A DNA stretch of 64,000 nt from Gardnerella leopoldii (GCF_003293675.1 NZ_CP029984.1:1320472-1384471), one strand, 5' to 3'; counted from the stretch's first letter, positions 18,369 to 27,556 are shown. Numbers and translations are program-made. The notes: generated by a model from the sequence alone, not told the origin.

Positions 18369-18785
18369 TTACAACGGCAAAATATCGCTTAAATCATCAC
18401 GCTCGCCAATTGCACTTATGTTGCCAAAGTCCTGTTCCTGATGCCATTTAGTAACACCACTCGCTAATCGAAGCCATACTTTAGGCTCAAGTTCAATAAC
18501 ATCTGGCGGCGTGAGATTATGCGGATCCGAAGCTGGTCCTTCCAAAATTTTTACTGCACCAAAAGGCGCAACTCTTACTTCTACTGCACACCCAGGCACC
18601 TTATTTTCAAGAAGATATAGCGAATATCTAACTGCTAAAGCTTCGTCGCTTAAAGAGATATTTAAAATATTACTATTTATTTGCGTAGCTTCTACGCCAT
18701 CGCCAAGTGCTTTAATAGCTGATTCGCGCCAGGATTGCCAAGCACATTGTCCTCGTTTTATATCTCGTTCAAGTATTACTGACAT
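18369..18785 (-). CDS. Sterol carrier family protein (actinobacterial type)
   Basis: This is a 138-residue soluble protein. The middle part (AVEVRVAPFGAV) and the ending (PPDVIELEPKVWLRLASG, then a Trp-rich helix and DLSDILPL) match the small actinobacterial proteins annotated as sterol carrier family, built on an SCP-2-like fold. The ligand is unknown, and the organism is not expected to use sterols. The start has no strong ribosome-binding sequence. Confidence 0.75.
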   Translation of the reverse strand: MSVILERDIKRGQCAWQSWRESAIKALGDGVEATQINSNILNISLSDEALAVRYSLYLLENKVPGCAVEVRVAPFGAVKILEGPASDPHNLTPPDVIELEPKVWLRLASGVTKWHQEQDFGNISAIGERDDLSDILPL

Positions 18786-18914
18786 ACTTTTTATTATCTT
18801 CTAAACAACCTACTTTCAGCAATATATTTGTATTAAGACGTTATATACAAATATTTAAAGGGGTTAGGTTGTGGTATTCTTGGGGTTATCGTGTGCATTC
18901 ACATGCCTCTTGTA

Positions 18915-18939
18915 GTTATCTGCAAAGGTTATCTGCAAA
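18915..18939 (+). promoter_or_regulatory. Direct repeat upstream of glgP, candidate operator
   Basis: GTTATCTGCAAA occurs twice (18915-18926 and 18928-18939), one base apart, about 85 bases ahead of the glgP start. A short inverted motif (GTGTG, CATT, CACAT) lies just before it. Tandem 13-bp spacing would put two protein-binding sites on roughly the same face of the helix. Confidence 0.4.
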
Positions 18940-19022
18940 ATGGTGGTGGTTTAATTGTCTAAACACAAAGTTTTAGACTGCACACTTTTAGGAAATATAT
19001 CAAACGGCACAAGGAGTCAAAT

Positions 19023-21512
19023 ATGACTAAACACGTCGCGCCGAAAGCCAAAACTACTGCGACGGCATTTGCCAAAGAACTTCAAGAGCACCTCAAGTAC
19101 ACCCAGGGTGTAACGCCAGAGCAGGCCACTACGGCAGATGTGTATGTTGCCGCTGCTACCGCAGTTCGTCGTCACTTGATGGACTCTTGGATGCAGACTC
19201 AGCATGACACGGTTAATGGCAACACCAAGGCTGTGGGCTATTTGAGCGCAGAGTTCTTGATGGGTAAGCAGCTTGAGAACGCTTTGTTGAACGCTGGTCT
19301 TACTGATCAATTCAATAAGGCTGTTACTAAGCTTGGCTTTGATCCAAAGGCTGTTATCGATGCTGAGTATGAACCAGGTTTAGGTAACGGCGGTTTGGGT
19401 CGTCTCGCAGCCTGCTTCATCGATTCACTCGCCTCTATTGGCGTTCCAGCATTTGGCTACGGCATCCAGTATCGTTACGGCATCTTCAAGCAGCGCTTTG
19501 ATGAAGAAGGTAAGCAGGTTGAAACCCCTGATTACTGGCTTAGCAATGAAGAGCCATGGGGTCACATTGATTATGGTCGTGACCAGCGCGTCAACTTCGG
19601 TGGTGAAGTTGTAGAAGAAAACGGCAAGCGCGTTTGGAAGCCAGCTTGGTCTGTTCGTGCAGTACCAGTTGACTACATGGTTCCAGGTTATAATTCTGGT
19701 CGCGTAAACACTCTTCGTTTGTGGACTGCTAAGTCTTACGACGAGTTTGATTTGCTCACCTTCAACAAGTCCGAGTACTTGGACGCTGTTAAGCCACAGG
19801 TTGCAGCGGAAAACATTTCTAAGATTCTTTACCCAGAAGATTCCACTCCAGAAGGTAAGGCTTTGCGTCTTGAGCAGCAGTACTTCTTCGTAGCTGCTTC
19901 TATTCATGATGCTATCCGCGTATTCTACCCAGGTCAGGATAAGCCGGATCTCACCACCTTCCCAAGCAAGATTAACTTCCAGTTGAACGATACTCACCCA
20001 GTTATCGGCATTCCAGAGCTTATGCGCGTTCTTATGGACGAGTACGGCTACGATTGGAACACCGCTTGGGGTATCACCACCAAGACCTTCAACTACACTT
20101 GCCACACCTTGCTTCCAGAAGCTTTGGAAGTTTGGCCAGCCAAGCTTATCGGCGAACTTTTGCCACGCCACCTTGAGATCATTCAGGGCATTAGCGAGCA
20201 GTTCCGCAACGAGCTTCGCGGTAAGGGCGTTGCTGAGGATCAGGTTGAGCGCATGCGCATCGCTACCGACGCTGACGAAAATGGCGAAGGTGCTGTAGTT
20301 CGCATGGCTTACTTGGCTACCTACGGCGGTTCTTACGTTAACGGTGTTGCTGAGCTTCACTCTGAGTTGTTGAAGGATGTCACTTTGAAGGACTTCTCCA
20401 GCGTTTACCCAGATAAGTTCAAGAACGTTACTAACGGCGTAACTCCTCGTCGCTTCGTGCGCTTGAGCAACCCACGCATGTCTGCTCTTATCACTGAGGG
20501 CTTGGGCACCGACGCATGGCAGGGTGATTTGGAGCTTCTTGAAGGTTTGAAGCCATTGGCTGACGACAAGGCATTCGTTAAGAAGTTTGCCGAAGTTAAG
20601 AAGCAGAACAAGCTTGCCTTCGTTGATTTCGCAAAGCAGAAGTATGGCTTTGAAATCAACCCAGACACTATGTTTAACACCATTGTTAAGCGTTTGCACG
20701 AGTACAAGCGCCAGTCCATGAAGATCCTCCAGGTTATCTCCACATACGCTGGAATCAAGAATGGCACAATCGACGTTGACAAGATGCTTCCACGCACCGT
20801 GTTCTTCGGCGCTAAGTCCGCTCCAGGCTATGCTATGGCAAAGCTTACGATTCAGCTCATTAACAATGTTGCTCGCGTTGTAAACAACGATCCAGCATGC
20901 AAGGGCAAGCTTGCAGTGTTCTTCCCAGAGAACTACAACATTGAACTTGCTATGAACTTGATTCCTGCCACCGATTTGGATGAGCAGATTTCTCAGGCTG
21001 GTAAGGAAGCTTCCGGTACCGGTAACATGAAGTTCGCTTTGAACGGTGCTTTGACTGTTGGTACTCTCGATGGTGCAAACGTTGAGATTCGTGAGCGCGT
21101 TGGCGCTGAGAACTTCTTCCTCTTCGGCATGACCGTTGACGAGGTTGAGAAGCTCTACGCTGAAGGCTATGATCACGGCGGCTCCCGTAAGTACTATGAG
21201 TCTGATCCTCGCTTGAAGACTGCTGTGGATATGGTTGCTGACGGCACCTTCTCCAACGGCGACAAGAGCGTGTATGAGCCACTCGTTAACGATTGGCTTA
21301 CCCATGATTACTTCATGGCAATGGCTGACTTCAGCTCTTACATGGATATTCAGGCTCAGATTGAGGAAACTTACCGCGATCCAATGAAGTGGGCTCGCAT
21401 GGCAGTCTTGAATGTAGCCAACTCTGGTTACTTCTCTTCTGACCGCTCTATCGAAGATTACCTCGATCGCATTTGGCACACTGGTGCTCTTCCAACACCT
21501 GTTGCTGAGTAA
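19023..21512 (+). CDS. glgP: Glycogen/starch alpha-glucan phosphorylase
   Basis: The 829-residue enzyme releases glucose 1-phosphate from glycogen or maltodextrin using PLP and phosphate. The PLP-binding lysine lies in EASGTGNMKFALNG near the C-terminus. Other family blocks (LGNGGLGRLAACF, GYGIQYRYGIF, FQLNDTHPVIGI, NVTNGVTPRRF) are all present. Length is normal. Codon use is richer in G/C-ending codons than in neighbouring genes, as expected for high expression. A good ribosome-binding site (AAGGAG) precedes the ATG and a strong terminator follows. Glycogen use is central to vaginal Bifidobacteriaceae. Confidence 0.97.
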   Translation: MTKHVAPKAKTTATAFAKELQEHLKYTQGVTPEQATTADVYVAAATAVRRHLMDSWMQTQHDTVNGNTKAVGYLSAEFLMGKQLENALLNAGLTDQFNKAVTKLGFDPKAVIDAEYEPGLGNGGLGRLAACFIDSLASIGVPAFGYGIQYRYGIFKQRFDEEGKQVETPDYWLSNEEPWGHIDYGRDQRVNFGGEVVEENGKRVWKPAWSVRAVPVDYMVPGYNSGRVNTLRLWTAKSYDEFDLLTFNKSEYLDAVKPQVAAENISKILYPEDSTPEGKALRLEQQYFFVAASIHDAIRVFYPGQDKPDLTTFPSKINFQLNDTHPVIGIPELMRVLMDEYGYDWNTAWGITTKTFNYTCHTLLPEALEVWPAKLIGELLPRHLEIIQGISEQFRNELRGKGVAEDQVERMRIATDADENGEGAVVRMAYLATYGGSYVNGVAELHSELLKDVTLKDFSSVYPDKFKNVTNGVTPRRFVRLSNPRMSALITEGLGTDAWQGDLELLEGLKPLADDKAFVKKFAEVKKQNKLAFVDFAKQKYGFEINPDTMFNTIVKRLHEYKRQSMKILQVISTYAGIKNGTIDVDKMLPRTVFFGAKSAPGYAMAKLTIQLINNVARVVNNDPACKGKLAVFFPENYNIELAMNLIPATDLDEQISQAGKEASGTGNMKFALNGALTVGTLDGANVEIRERVGAENFFLFGMTVDEVEKLYAEGYDHGGSRKYYESDPRLKTAVDMVADGTFSNGDKSVYEPLVNDWLTHDYFMAMADFSSYMDIQAQIEETYRDPMKWARMAVLNVANSGYFSSDRSIEDYLDRIWHTGALPTPVAE

Positions 21513-21538
21513 TTAAGTATTCTCTAATAGCAATACAT

Positions 21539-21584
21539 AATAACGCCTGCGTGAGTTTTGTACTTCCGCAGGCGTTATTGTTTC
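21539..21584 (+). terminator. Rho-independent terminator of glgP
   Basis: A perfect 13-bp stem (21539-21551 against 21567-21579, AATAACGCCTGCG) is followed by TGTTT. Confidence 0.88.
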
Positions 21585-21600
21585 TAAACTCACTACTGCT

Positions 21601-21651
21601 TTTCGTAGTGTTATTTATTTCGTAGTGTTATTTATTTCGTAGTGTTATTTA
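21601..21651 (+). repeat. 17-bp tandem repeat, three perfect copies
   Basis: The unit TTTCGTAGTGTTATTTA repeats exactly at 21601, 21618 and 21635, followed by a partial TTT. It lies between the glgP terminator and the BspA-like surface gene, about 180 bases before that gene's start. Perfect copies suggest recent expansion. The rest of this gap (to 21830) is AT-rich, with no other gene. Confidence 0.9.
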
Positions 21652-21830
21652 TTTGCATAGTTACGTTATTTATGCATATATTTTTATTTTTAATCTTTTG
21701 AAGAAATTGTAAATATTGTTATTTTATTTTGCATGCACCTACCATTTGACACTAATAACTCCTAGAATAGCAATGTATTTTCAACAATATTCGCATGCCT
21801 TTAGTTGCGTGCTTTATTAAAGAAGGTTTT

Positions 21831-24194
21831 ATGAAGAAGAAGAGTATACGCTTATCGTATTCATACATAATTACAGCAGTTATATGCGCTCTCGCGCTTT
21901 TGTTTAGTTTTGCAGCAAACAGCTTTGCTTTAACTTCTCGCGCAACTGCGCAGTCAACGCAACAGTCACAAAATAATAAACAAACGAATACCCCCCCCCT
22001 GAAACAAACTGATAGAAGCACAACTCAAACAAATAACACTGAACTACAATCTCTTAAACCATTAGACGAAAATATTTACGGCAAAGTTGACGTAAGTAAA
22101 TGGACTGTTACAGTAAATAGCACAAGCGCGACCATTGAATCTTACAATGGCGATAAAAAGCATGTAGTTGTTCCAACGCTTGCAGATCTTAAAGATGATA
22201 CAACTAATGGAAGCAAGTACAAAGGTGTTACTAGCTTAAGCATTGCAGAGAACACTTTATCTGGATTAATTGATAAAAATCAAACTGACACTACAAATAA
22301 CACTAAAACTATTGCTATTTCTCATAATGGCAATCCTGTTAATATGCCTGACACTAACTTAAGTTATTTGTTTGCAAGCACAAAGCTTACACATATTGAT
22401 CTTGCTAATTTACATACAGGTAGAATTACTGGTTTACATAGAACATTCTTTGACAATGGGGAACTTCAAACTATAAAAGGCATAGAGAATTGGGATGTAA
22501 GTACTGTTACTAGTTTAGAAGAACTATTTTCTCAATGCTATGTTTTGGTAGATCTTCCTAACTTATCTAGCTGGAATACTTCTAAAGTAACGAACATGGA
22601 TTATGTATTCAACGGATTAAAAATAGTGCCAGATAAAGATTTTGGATTCTTGAGCAAATGGAAAACCGACAATGTCACAACAATGGACAGCATGCTTGCA
22701 CAATGCTATGAGTTGAGATCAGTAGAACCATTGAAGAATTGGAACACTGCTAAAGTAACGATTATGAAAGATATGTTCTATGCTGCAGACATAAGAGATT
22801 TATCTCCACTTGCTAACTGGAATGTTAAAAACGTTACTAATATGCAACAGATGTTTATTTCTAACTATAATCTCGAAGACTTCTCTGGTTTAGGTAAGTG
22901 GCAGCTTAATCACGATGTCAATATGAACAGAATGTTTTCAAAACTTACCGGTACATTAATAGCTAAAGATTGGAAGTCTGTTACAAGTTATAAGAATAGT
23001 CCACTGTTTATTAAAATTATCAATAATATGGCACAAGGAGAAGAACAAGGGCCTTATAACAGATCAGGAATCGGCGCAATTTTCATAACTGATGGACCCT
23101 TTGTTAAGGAAATAAAAAATATAAGTGGATTCCACCATTGTGTGCGCCTCTATCATTCTCGCAAAGATTATGACGATAAAAAAGCTCCTTTTGCAACTAT
23201 CAAAATGCCAGTAGTCTACTACAGCACAAGCATTGATGCTTCAAATAAAGATGCACAACGAAACGTTGTTCTTGCGGAAGCTCAGAAAAAAGTCAATAAC
23301 TGGATAAAAGAAAAAGAAAAGAAAGATAATAAAAAATACGTAATTACAGATACCATTTTCGACAAGTTCAAAAACAGCTACAATGACGCTCATTTAACAG
23401 CTAACGCATCATTTGTTATTGAAGAAGTAAAATACAAAAAAACTATTACGCAAACTATAACAGTTCACGATCAGCCGGGCGAGCCAGAATATACTATTAT
23501 TCGCAAAAGAGAGATTCATCGTACTCTTAAAACTGATAGCAAAGGCAATAAAGTGTTAAGCCCTTGGTCTAAAGCTGTTTTTGAGAAGTTTACACTTCCT
23601 CAAATTAAGGGATATAGTGTTATGCCAGTAGAAAAAGCTTCTACTACTGTCAATATTAAAGATGATGTTTATTATGTTCAATACAATAAGCAAACAACCA
23701 CCGATACCGGCACGCAAACTGATACACCGGAAACAACCGACACTGGCACTGGCACTGGCACAGATACAGTGACAGATACGCCAGAAACCACTGATACTGG
23801 AACACAAACAGATCCAGAACCACAAAAGCCTGCAAATCCAGATCACTCAAATGTTCCAGACAAGCCGAATATTATTTACGTTCAAACTATGCCAAATAAT
23901 GCCGGCACACAAAATCAAAAAGATCAACAAAATAACGATACTTCGCCTGCTTGCAATTGTGATTGTTCCGCTAAAAATATCGGTAATAACGAAAATAAAA
24001 GAAACAACCAGTCTGCAAATAGCACTTCTAACGCATCGCACACTGAACAAAATAATGCGTCAAAAAATCTATTAGCAGCAACAGGTTCTGCAACGCAATA
24101 TGCAGCATTACTGTCGTTGTTCATTGCAACCTCCGTTGGATCGTTCTCCTTGGGCAAACTGCGTTTCAAAAAGCGCAAGCATGCAATTAAGTAA
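21831..24194 (+). CDS. BspA-like (DUF285) repeat surface protein with LAATG sorting signal and poly-C tract
   Basis: This 787-residue secreted protein starts with a basic signal peptide (KKKSIRLSYSY, then a hydrophobic core and AANSFA). Residues about 130-390 carry repeats of the WNxSKVTNMxxMF type found in BspA-family leucine-rich-repeat surface proteins. A Thr/Gly/Asp-rich low-complexity stretch (about 610-670) follows. The end is a sorting signal: LAATG at 24072-24086, a hydrophobic segment and a KKRK tail. The start at 21831 is preferred over 21795 because it gives a clean signal peptide behind AAAGAAGG. Nine consecutive C at 21991-21999 lie at codons 54-57. One base fewer gives TGA at once and one more gives TGA within a few codons, so expression is probably phase-variable. 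Confidence 0.88.
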   Translation: MKKKSIRLSYSYIITAVICALALLFSFAANSFALTSRATAQSTQQSQNNKQTNTPPLKQTDRSTTQTNNTELQSLKPLDENIYGKVDVSKWTVTVNSTSATIESYNGDKKHVVVPTLADLKDDTTNGSKYKGVTSLSIAENTLSGLIDKNQTDTTNNTKTIAISHNGNPVNMPDTNLSYLFASTKLTHIDLANLHTGRITGLHRTFFDNGELQTIKGIENWDVSTVTSLEELFSQCYVLVDLPNLSSWNTSKVTNMDYVFNGLKIVPDKDFGFLSKWKTDNVTTMDSMLAQCYELRSVEPLKNWNTAKVTIMKDMFYAADIRDLSPLANWNVKNVTNMQQMFISNYNLEDFSGLGKWQLNHDVNMNRMFSKLTGTLIAKDWKSVTSYKNSPLFIKIINNMAQGEEQGPYNRSGIGAIFITDGPFVKEIKNISGFHHCVRLYHSRKDYDDKKAPFATIKMPVVYYSTSIDASNKDAQRNVVLAEAQKKVNNWIKEKEKKDNKKYVITDTIFDKFKNSYNDAHLTANASFVIEEVKYKKTITQTITVHDQPGEPEYTIIRKREIHRTLKTDSKGNKVLSPWSKAVFEKFTLPQIKGYSVMPVEKASTTVNIKDDVYYVQYNKQTTTDTGTQTDTPETTDTGTGTGTDTVTDTPETTDTGTQTDPEPQKPANPDHSNVPDKPNIIYVQTMPNNAGTQNQKDQQNNDTSPACNCDCSAKNIGNNENKRNNQSANSTSNASHTEQNNASKNLLAATGSATQYAALLSLFIATSVGSFSLGKLRFKKRKHAIK
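21991..21999 (+). repeat. Homopolymeric C9 tract inside the surface-protein gene
   Basis: Nine C in an otherwise AT-rich sequence, read as ACC CCC CCC CTG. With eight C the next codon is TGA. With ten C the frame reads Pro, Glu, Thr, Asn and then TGA. Length 9 is the in-frame (on) state. Confidence 0.85.
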
Positions 24195-24214
24195 TACTGC
24201 TGCGTAAATTACAT

Positions 24215-24250
24215 AAAAGGCGGAGGCTGTTAATCAGTTTCCGCCTTTTT
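24215..24250 (+). terminator. Rho-independent terminator of the surface-protein gene
   Basis: The stem AAAAGGCGGA/TCCGCCTTTT (24215-24224 and 24240-24249) ends in a T-run. Confidence 0.85.
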
Positions 24251-24318
24251 GTGTAGATTTTAGTTAAATTGCATGTAAGGCAAACGCTTTTGTTTGCAAC
24301 AATTCTTTAGTAATTACA

Positions 24319-24356
24319 AATAAAGGCGACTACGAATATACGCAATCGCCTTTATT
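24319..24356 (-). terminator. Terminator of the small membrane protein gene
   Basis: The perfect 11-bp stem AATAAAGGCGA/TCGCCTTTATT (24319-24329 and 24346-24356) lies 25 bases past the stop of the minus-strand gene at 24382. Confidence 0.7.
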
Positions 24357-24381
24357 TTGGACTGTATAAAGCAAATGTCAC

Positions 24382-24591
24382 TTATGCCTCAGCGGCAGGA
24401 GTATCGTTAGCTTCTTTCTCTTCTTTTTCTAACCCTAGGTCAATTGGCGAAGAACTGTTCTCCCATGGTTCCTCCCAAGGGTCATAATCAGGATTATGCT
24501 GCTTGTACACATACAACGCAGCAATACCTGCGAGCAGTGCTCCGAAGAGCAGTGCAAAGAACTTCCAACCGCCAGAGGATCTGTTCTCCAT
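24382..24591 (-). CDS. Small single-pass membrane protein, unknown function
   Basis: The 69 residues contain one transmembrane segment (about residues 10-28, FFALLFGALLAGIAALYVY). An acidic, Pro/Trp-containing tail follows (WEEPWE) and an acidic end. Start and size are supported by a strong AAGGAG ribosome-binding site, a following terminator, and isolation between two divergent genes. Such short proteins are conserved among bifidobacteria, but no function is assigned. Confidence 0.75.
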   Translation of the reverse strand: MENRSSGGWKFFALLFGALLAGIAALYVYKQHNPDYDPWEEPWENSSSPIDLGLEKEEKEANDTPAAEA

Positions 24592-24752
24592 GATGGCTCC
24601 TTTCCGGTTAAGCTGACCTGCTCGTCCAAGTCAACAATCTATACCGCTTTTTGTCGCGTAATAACTATCATAGTTGCTTTTCTTCAGAGTTGCATCTTTT
24701 TTAAATAATGTTATTGATTAAATTTGTGAAGTAAAACCGATATCATAAGCAT

Positions 24753-25457
24753 ATGCACAACTTTGATATTAAAAATATTTTAAATAATATAAGACTTCGT
24801 TTTAACACAACCACAGCCATTTTAGTATATTCATGCATTTTTATTTGGATATTGGAAATGGTACTAAACTTTGCATATCCAAATTATTATTCGACTCTAA
24901 TAAGCTATACTGCGTTTCTTCCAATTACTGCGTTACAAACACCTTGGACTTGGTTCACATCAATGTTTGTTCACGCACCAAATTTAACCCATATTTTCTT
25001 CAATATGCTATGTCTTTGGTCGCTCGGAGTTGAATTAGAACGATTCTTCGGTAAATGGAAGTTTTTTGGATTGTATTTAATATCCGGCTTTGGCGGAAGC
25101 GTAGCTGATATCGTATGGTGCAAACTCACTAATAATTGGTTCGTTGCTTCATACGGTGCTTCGGGAGCTATTATGGGGCTTATAGGTGCACTTCTCGTAG
25201 CACAATGGCGACTAGGAGAAAACATGCGAGGAACAATTATTTGGATTGCTATTACTCTCGCTATGCCAATTATTGTACCTAATATCGCTTGGCAATCACA
25301 CGTTGGAGGCTTAATTTCAGGTACTGCAATTGCAGCATTGCTCGGAGTACAAAATCCGCTACTTAAAAAAGCTTCGTTTAATACGCGTTTCTTAGTATAT
25401 TTTGTATCACTATTTGCTATTCTCACTGCTTGTGCAATGTTTTGTTTGAAGGCATGA
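24753..25457 (+). CDS. Rhomboid-family intramembrane serine protease
   Basis: This 234-residue membrane protein has six or seven hydrophobic segments. The catalytic serine is in YGASGAIMG and the partner histidine in SHVGGLISG. The segment HAPNLTHIFFNMLCLWSLG matches the second-helix HxxxN motif of the family. It cuts other membrane proteins within the bilayer; the substrate is unknown. No ribosome-binding sequence precedes the ATG, but TATCAT stands 6 bases before it, so the message may be leaderless. Confidence 0.93.
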   Translation: MHNFDIKNILNNIRLRFNTTTAILVYSCIFIWILEMVLNFAYPNYYSTLISYTAFLPITALQTPWTWFTSMFVHAPNLTHIFFNMLCLWSLGVELERFFGKWKFFGLYLISGFGGSVADIVWCKLTNNWFVASYGASGAIMGLIGALLVAQWRLGENMRGTIIWIAITLAMPIIVPNIAWQSHVGGLISGTAIAALLGVQNPLLKKASFNTRFLVYFVSLFAILTACAMFCLKA

Positions 25458-25503
25458 TTTATTAAATTACACACGTGTAGTTTTCCACCAATGTGCACAG
25501 GAT

Positions 25504-25621
25504 TGTGTATAAGTTGTGCCTAAATTGGTGACAACTATATAAGTTATCCACATAGTTAATCACAAACGTTGATAACTTGCCTTTTGTGAACCTGTGCACA
25601 AGTGTATAAGAGTTATCCACA
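25504..25621 (+). other. DnaA-box cluster outside the main origin
   Basis: Three strong DnaA boxes lie in about 120 bases: TGTGTATAA at 25504-25512 (reverse), TTATCCACA at 25544-25552 and TTATCCACA at 25613-25621. Near matches such as GTGTATAAG and TGTGGAC lie between and after them. They fill the gap upstream of the methyltransferase gene, 24 kb from dnaA. Confidence 0.75.
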
Positions 25622-25713
25622 ATTTAAGTTTTTTGTGGACTAAACTATCAACTACATAATTTTAAAATTTACTTGCTCTAAAATTTTCTACACCTCCATA
25701 AGGAATGAGATTC

Positions 25714-27030
25714 ATGTCTACACTTCAAGTTCCAAAAACAATAGAACCAGCAAACGCTTCTACACTCACTTTTATTAAAGAAAACGCACAATTGTCGCCA
25801 AGCAAAGCTGCTCTTAAAGCTCCACGCAACGCGAATATCGACATACCGTTTGCAATTAACCAAATAGCAGGTAGACAGATTGCGCAACAAAAACTGCCAA
25901 AATGGGCTTCCTGCAACGAAGTTATATACCCTGCGCATATTTCTATGGAACAGTGTTCTTCTCAATCAACAGCACAATACAAGGCAAATGTTGCAAAAGA
26001 ATTACTCAACAAATTAAATTCAGAAAATTTTAGTAGCACACTTGTGGATCTTACTGGCGGCTTTGGCGTTGATTGCACAATAATGTCTGAAGTTTTCGAT
26101 TCTGTTATTTGTATTGAACAGCAAAACGAACTTTCTAGCATTGCACATCACAATATGAATGCACTTGGTATTACAAACGTAAAGTGCTACAACAACAATA
26201 GCCTTGATGCACTCAAAAATATTCCTAAGTCAACGGTAATATACGTCGATCCAGCTCGCCGTAACAAACAAGGATCTCGCACATACGCTATTGAAGATTG
26301 CATTCCAAACGTATTAGATCTTAAAAATCAGTTGCTCACTAAAGCAGAAATAGTGATTATTAAACTTTCTCCAATGCTTGATTGGCACAAAACAGTTAGT
26401 GATTTCAGTGGCAACGTAGAAGCCGTACATATAGTCGCACATAATAACGAGTGCAAGGAACTATTGATAATACTCAGTAACTCTCAGCACACAAAAGTAC
26501 CAGTATATTGTGCAAACGATGATCAGATAACTGTTATACAAGCAACTTACAATACTTCAACAAATCAGGTGTCAATACAGCCTGAATCAAATGTTTTAAA
26601 TAATAGAGAAGAAAATAATAAAAAAGATGAAATTTTAGATATAAATAACTGGCCAGAATGGTCGCAATACGTTTATGAGCCAAATGCAGCAATCATGAAA
26701 GCTGGTTGTTTTTCAGTGTTAGAAACTCAATACAATATACAACAAATCAGTGCGAATAGTCATGTTTACGTATCGGAAGAATACTACTCAGAATTTCCAG
26801 GAAAGACATGGAAAATTGAAAATATATGCAGCATGAATAAACGAGAAATAAAACAAACTTTTGCTGATATTACTCATGCAAATATTGTTACTCGTAACTT
26901 TCCAATATCTGTAGAAGCATTGCGCAAAAAATTAAACCTACAAGATGGCGGAAATACAAGAATTATTGCAACAACTGATAACAATAAAAATCACATACTT
27001 ATTCGAGCAGTAGCAGCAACAAAAAAGTAG
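25714..27030 (+). CDS. Class I SAM-dependent methyltransferase with THUMP-like domain
   Basis: The 438-residue protein has a Rossmann methyltransferase core with the SAM motif VDLTGGFGVDC and an acidic motif ending strand 2 (CIEQQ). The catalytic loop is YVDPARR, in the place of the NPPY/DPPY motif. The C-terminal part resembles the THUMP-like domain of related proteins. These suggest RNA or nucleotide base methylation, but the substrate is unknown. The start at 25714 is chosen because AAGGA stands nine bases ahead; the ATG at 25705 touches it. Upstream lies a cluster of DnaA boxes, so its transcription might respond to DnaA. Confidence 0.8.
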   Translation: MSTLQVPKTIEPANASTLTFIKENAQLSPSKAALKAPRNANIDIPFAINQIAGRQIAQQKLPKWASCNEVIYPAHISMEQCSSQSTAQYKANVAKELLNKLNSENFSSTLVDLTGGFGVDCTIMSEVFDSVICIEQQNELSSIAHHNMNALGITNVKCYNNNSLDALKNIPKSTVIYVDPARRNKQGSRTYAIEDCIPNVLDLKNQLLTKAEIVIIKLSPMLDWHKTVSDFSGNVEAVHIVAHNNECKELLIILSNSQHTKVPVYCANDDQITVIQATYNTSTNQVSIQPESNVLNNREENNKKDEILDINNWPEWSQYVYEPNAAIMKAGCFSVLETQYNIQQISANSHVYVSEEYYSEFPGKTWKIENICSMNKREIKQTFADITHANIVTRNFPISVEALRKKLNLQDGGNTRIIATTDNNKNHILIRAVAATKK

Positions 27031-27060
27031 CTACGCAACATTTGCATAGCTACTTTTAAA
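27023..27060. terminator. Terminator overlapping the methyltransferase stop codon
   Basis: The stem AAAAGTAGCTA/TAGCTACTTTT (27023-27033 and 27047-27057) begins inside the last codons and serves the convergent crgA gene as well. Confidence 0.82.
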
Positions 27061-27086
27061 ACATATTAAACAGTTTGTTTTACAGA

Positions 27087-27479
27087 CTAACGCCACCACA
27101 TTGTCATAATGAATCCAGTCATTACTATTACTAATGCAATAACTAAATTCCATGCACCAATTCCAGGAATTGGAAGCACAGGGTTCAAATAATAAACAAC
27201 AGCCCAAATTAATCCAACGACCATTAATGTGCAGAACAGCGGCACAAACCATGCAGCATTAGCTTTTGTGCCTTTAATGCTTTCTTCGACACGTCGCCTA
27301 TTTTCAGCTTGTCTCTGCATCATTTGCTGAATCTGTGGAGAAAGCGTTGCTTTATCCGCAGTAGCATTCAACACTGCTTCAACTTCGTCCATAGGAACGC
27401 CATAAGTATTCTCATTTGACGTATCGCTCTTCTTTGCAGCGTCGTCAGCTGCAGTCGTGTGCAATTCTTCATCAGCCAT
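27087..27479 (-). CDS. crgA: Cell division protein CrgA
   Basis: This is a small membrane protein of 130 residues. After a hydrophilic N-terminus of about 75 residues, two transmembrane segments (about 77-97 and 107-126) carry the family block LPIPGIGAWNLVIAL and the WWR end. CrgA is an actinobacterial divisome component that recruits peptidoglycan synthases. It is divergent from the DUF881-sortase pair, an order common in Actinobacteria and next to the kinase operon. The N-terminal tail is longer than in mycobacterial CrgA. Confidence 0.9.
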   Translation of the reverse strand: MADEELHTTAADDAAKKSDTSNENTYGVPMDEVEAVLNATADKATLSPQIQQMMQRQAENRRRVEESIKGTKANAAWFVPLFCTLMVVGLIWAVVYYLNPVLPIPGIGAWNLVIALVIVMTGFIMTMWWR

Positions 27480-27556
27480 AACTGTAACTCTCCAATCAAT
27501 CGGCTACACGCTATAATAGTGGTTACACTCGAACGCGTGAAGGATGAAGATAAAAT

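Noticed and set aside
19425..21479. 684-codon open frame on the minus strand inside glgP
   Set aside because: It mirrors a highly expressed gene with strong codon bias; the plus-strand product is full-length glycogen phosphorylase, and the antisense product shows no domain.
21601..21651. Tandem repeat as a CRISPR array
   Set aside because: The copies are directly adjacent without spacers, and no cas genes are present.
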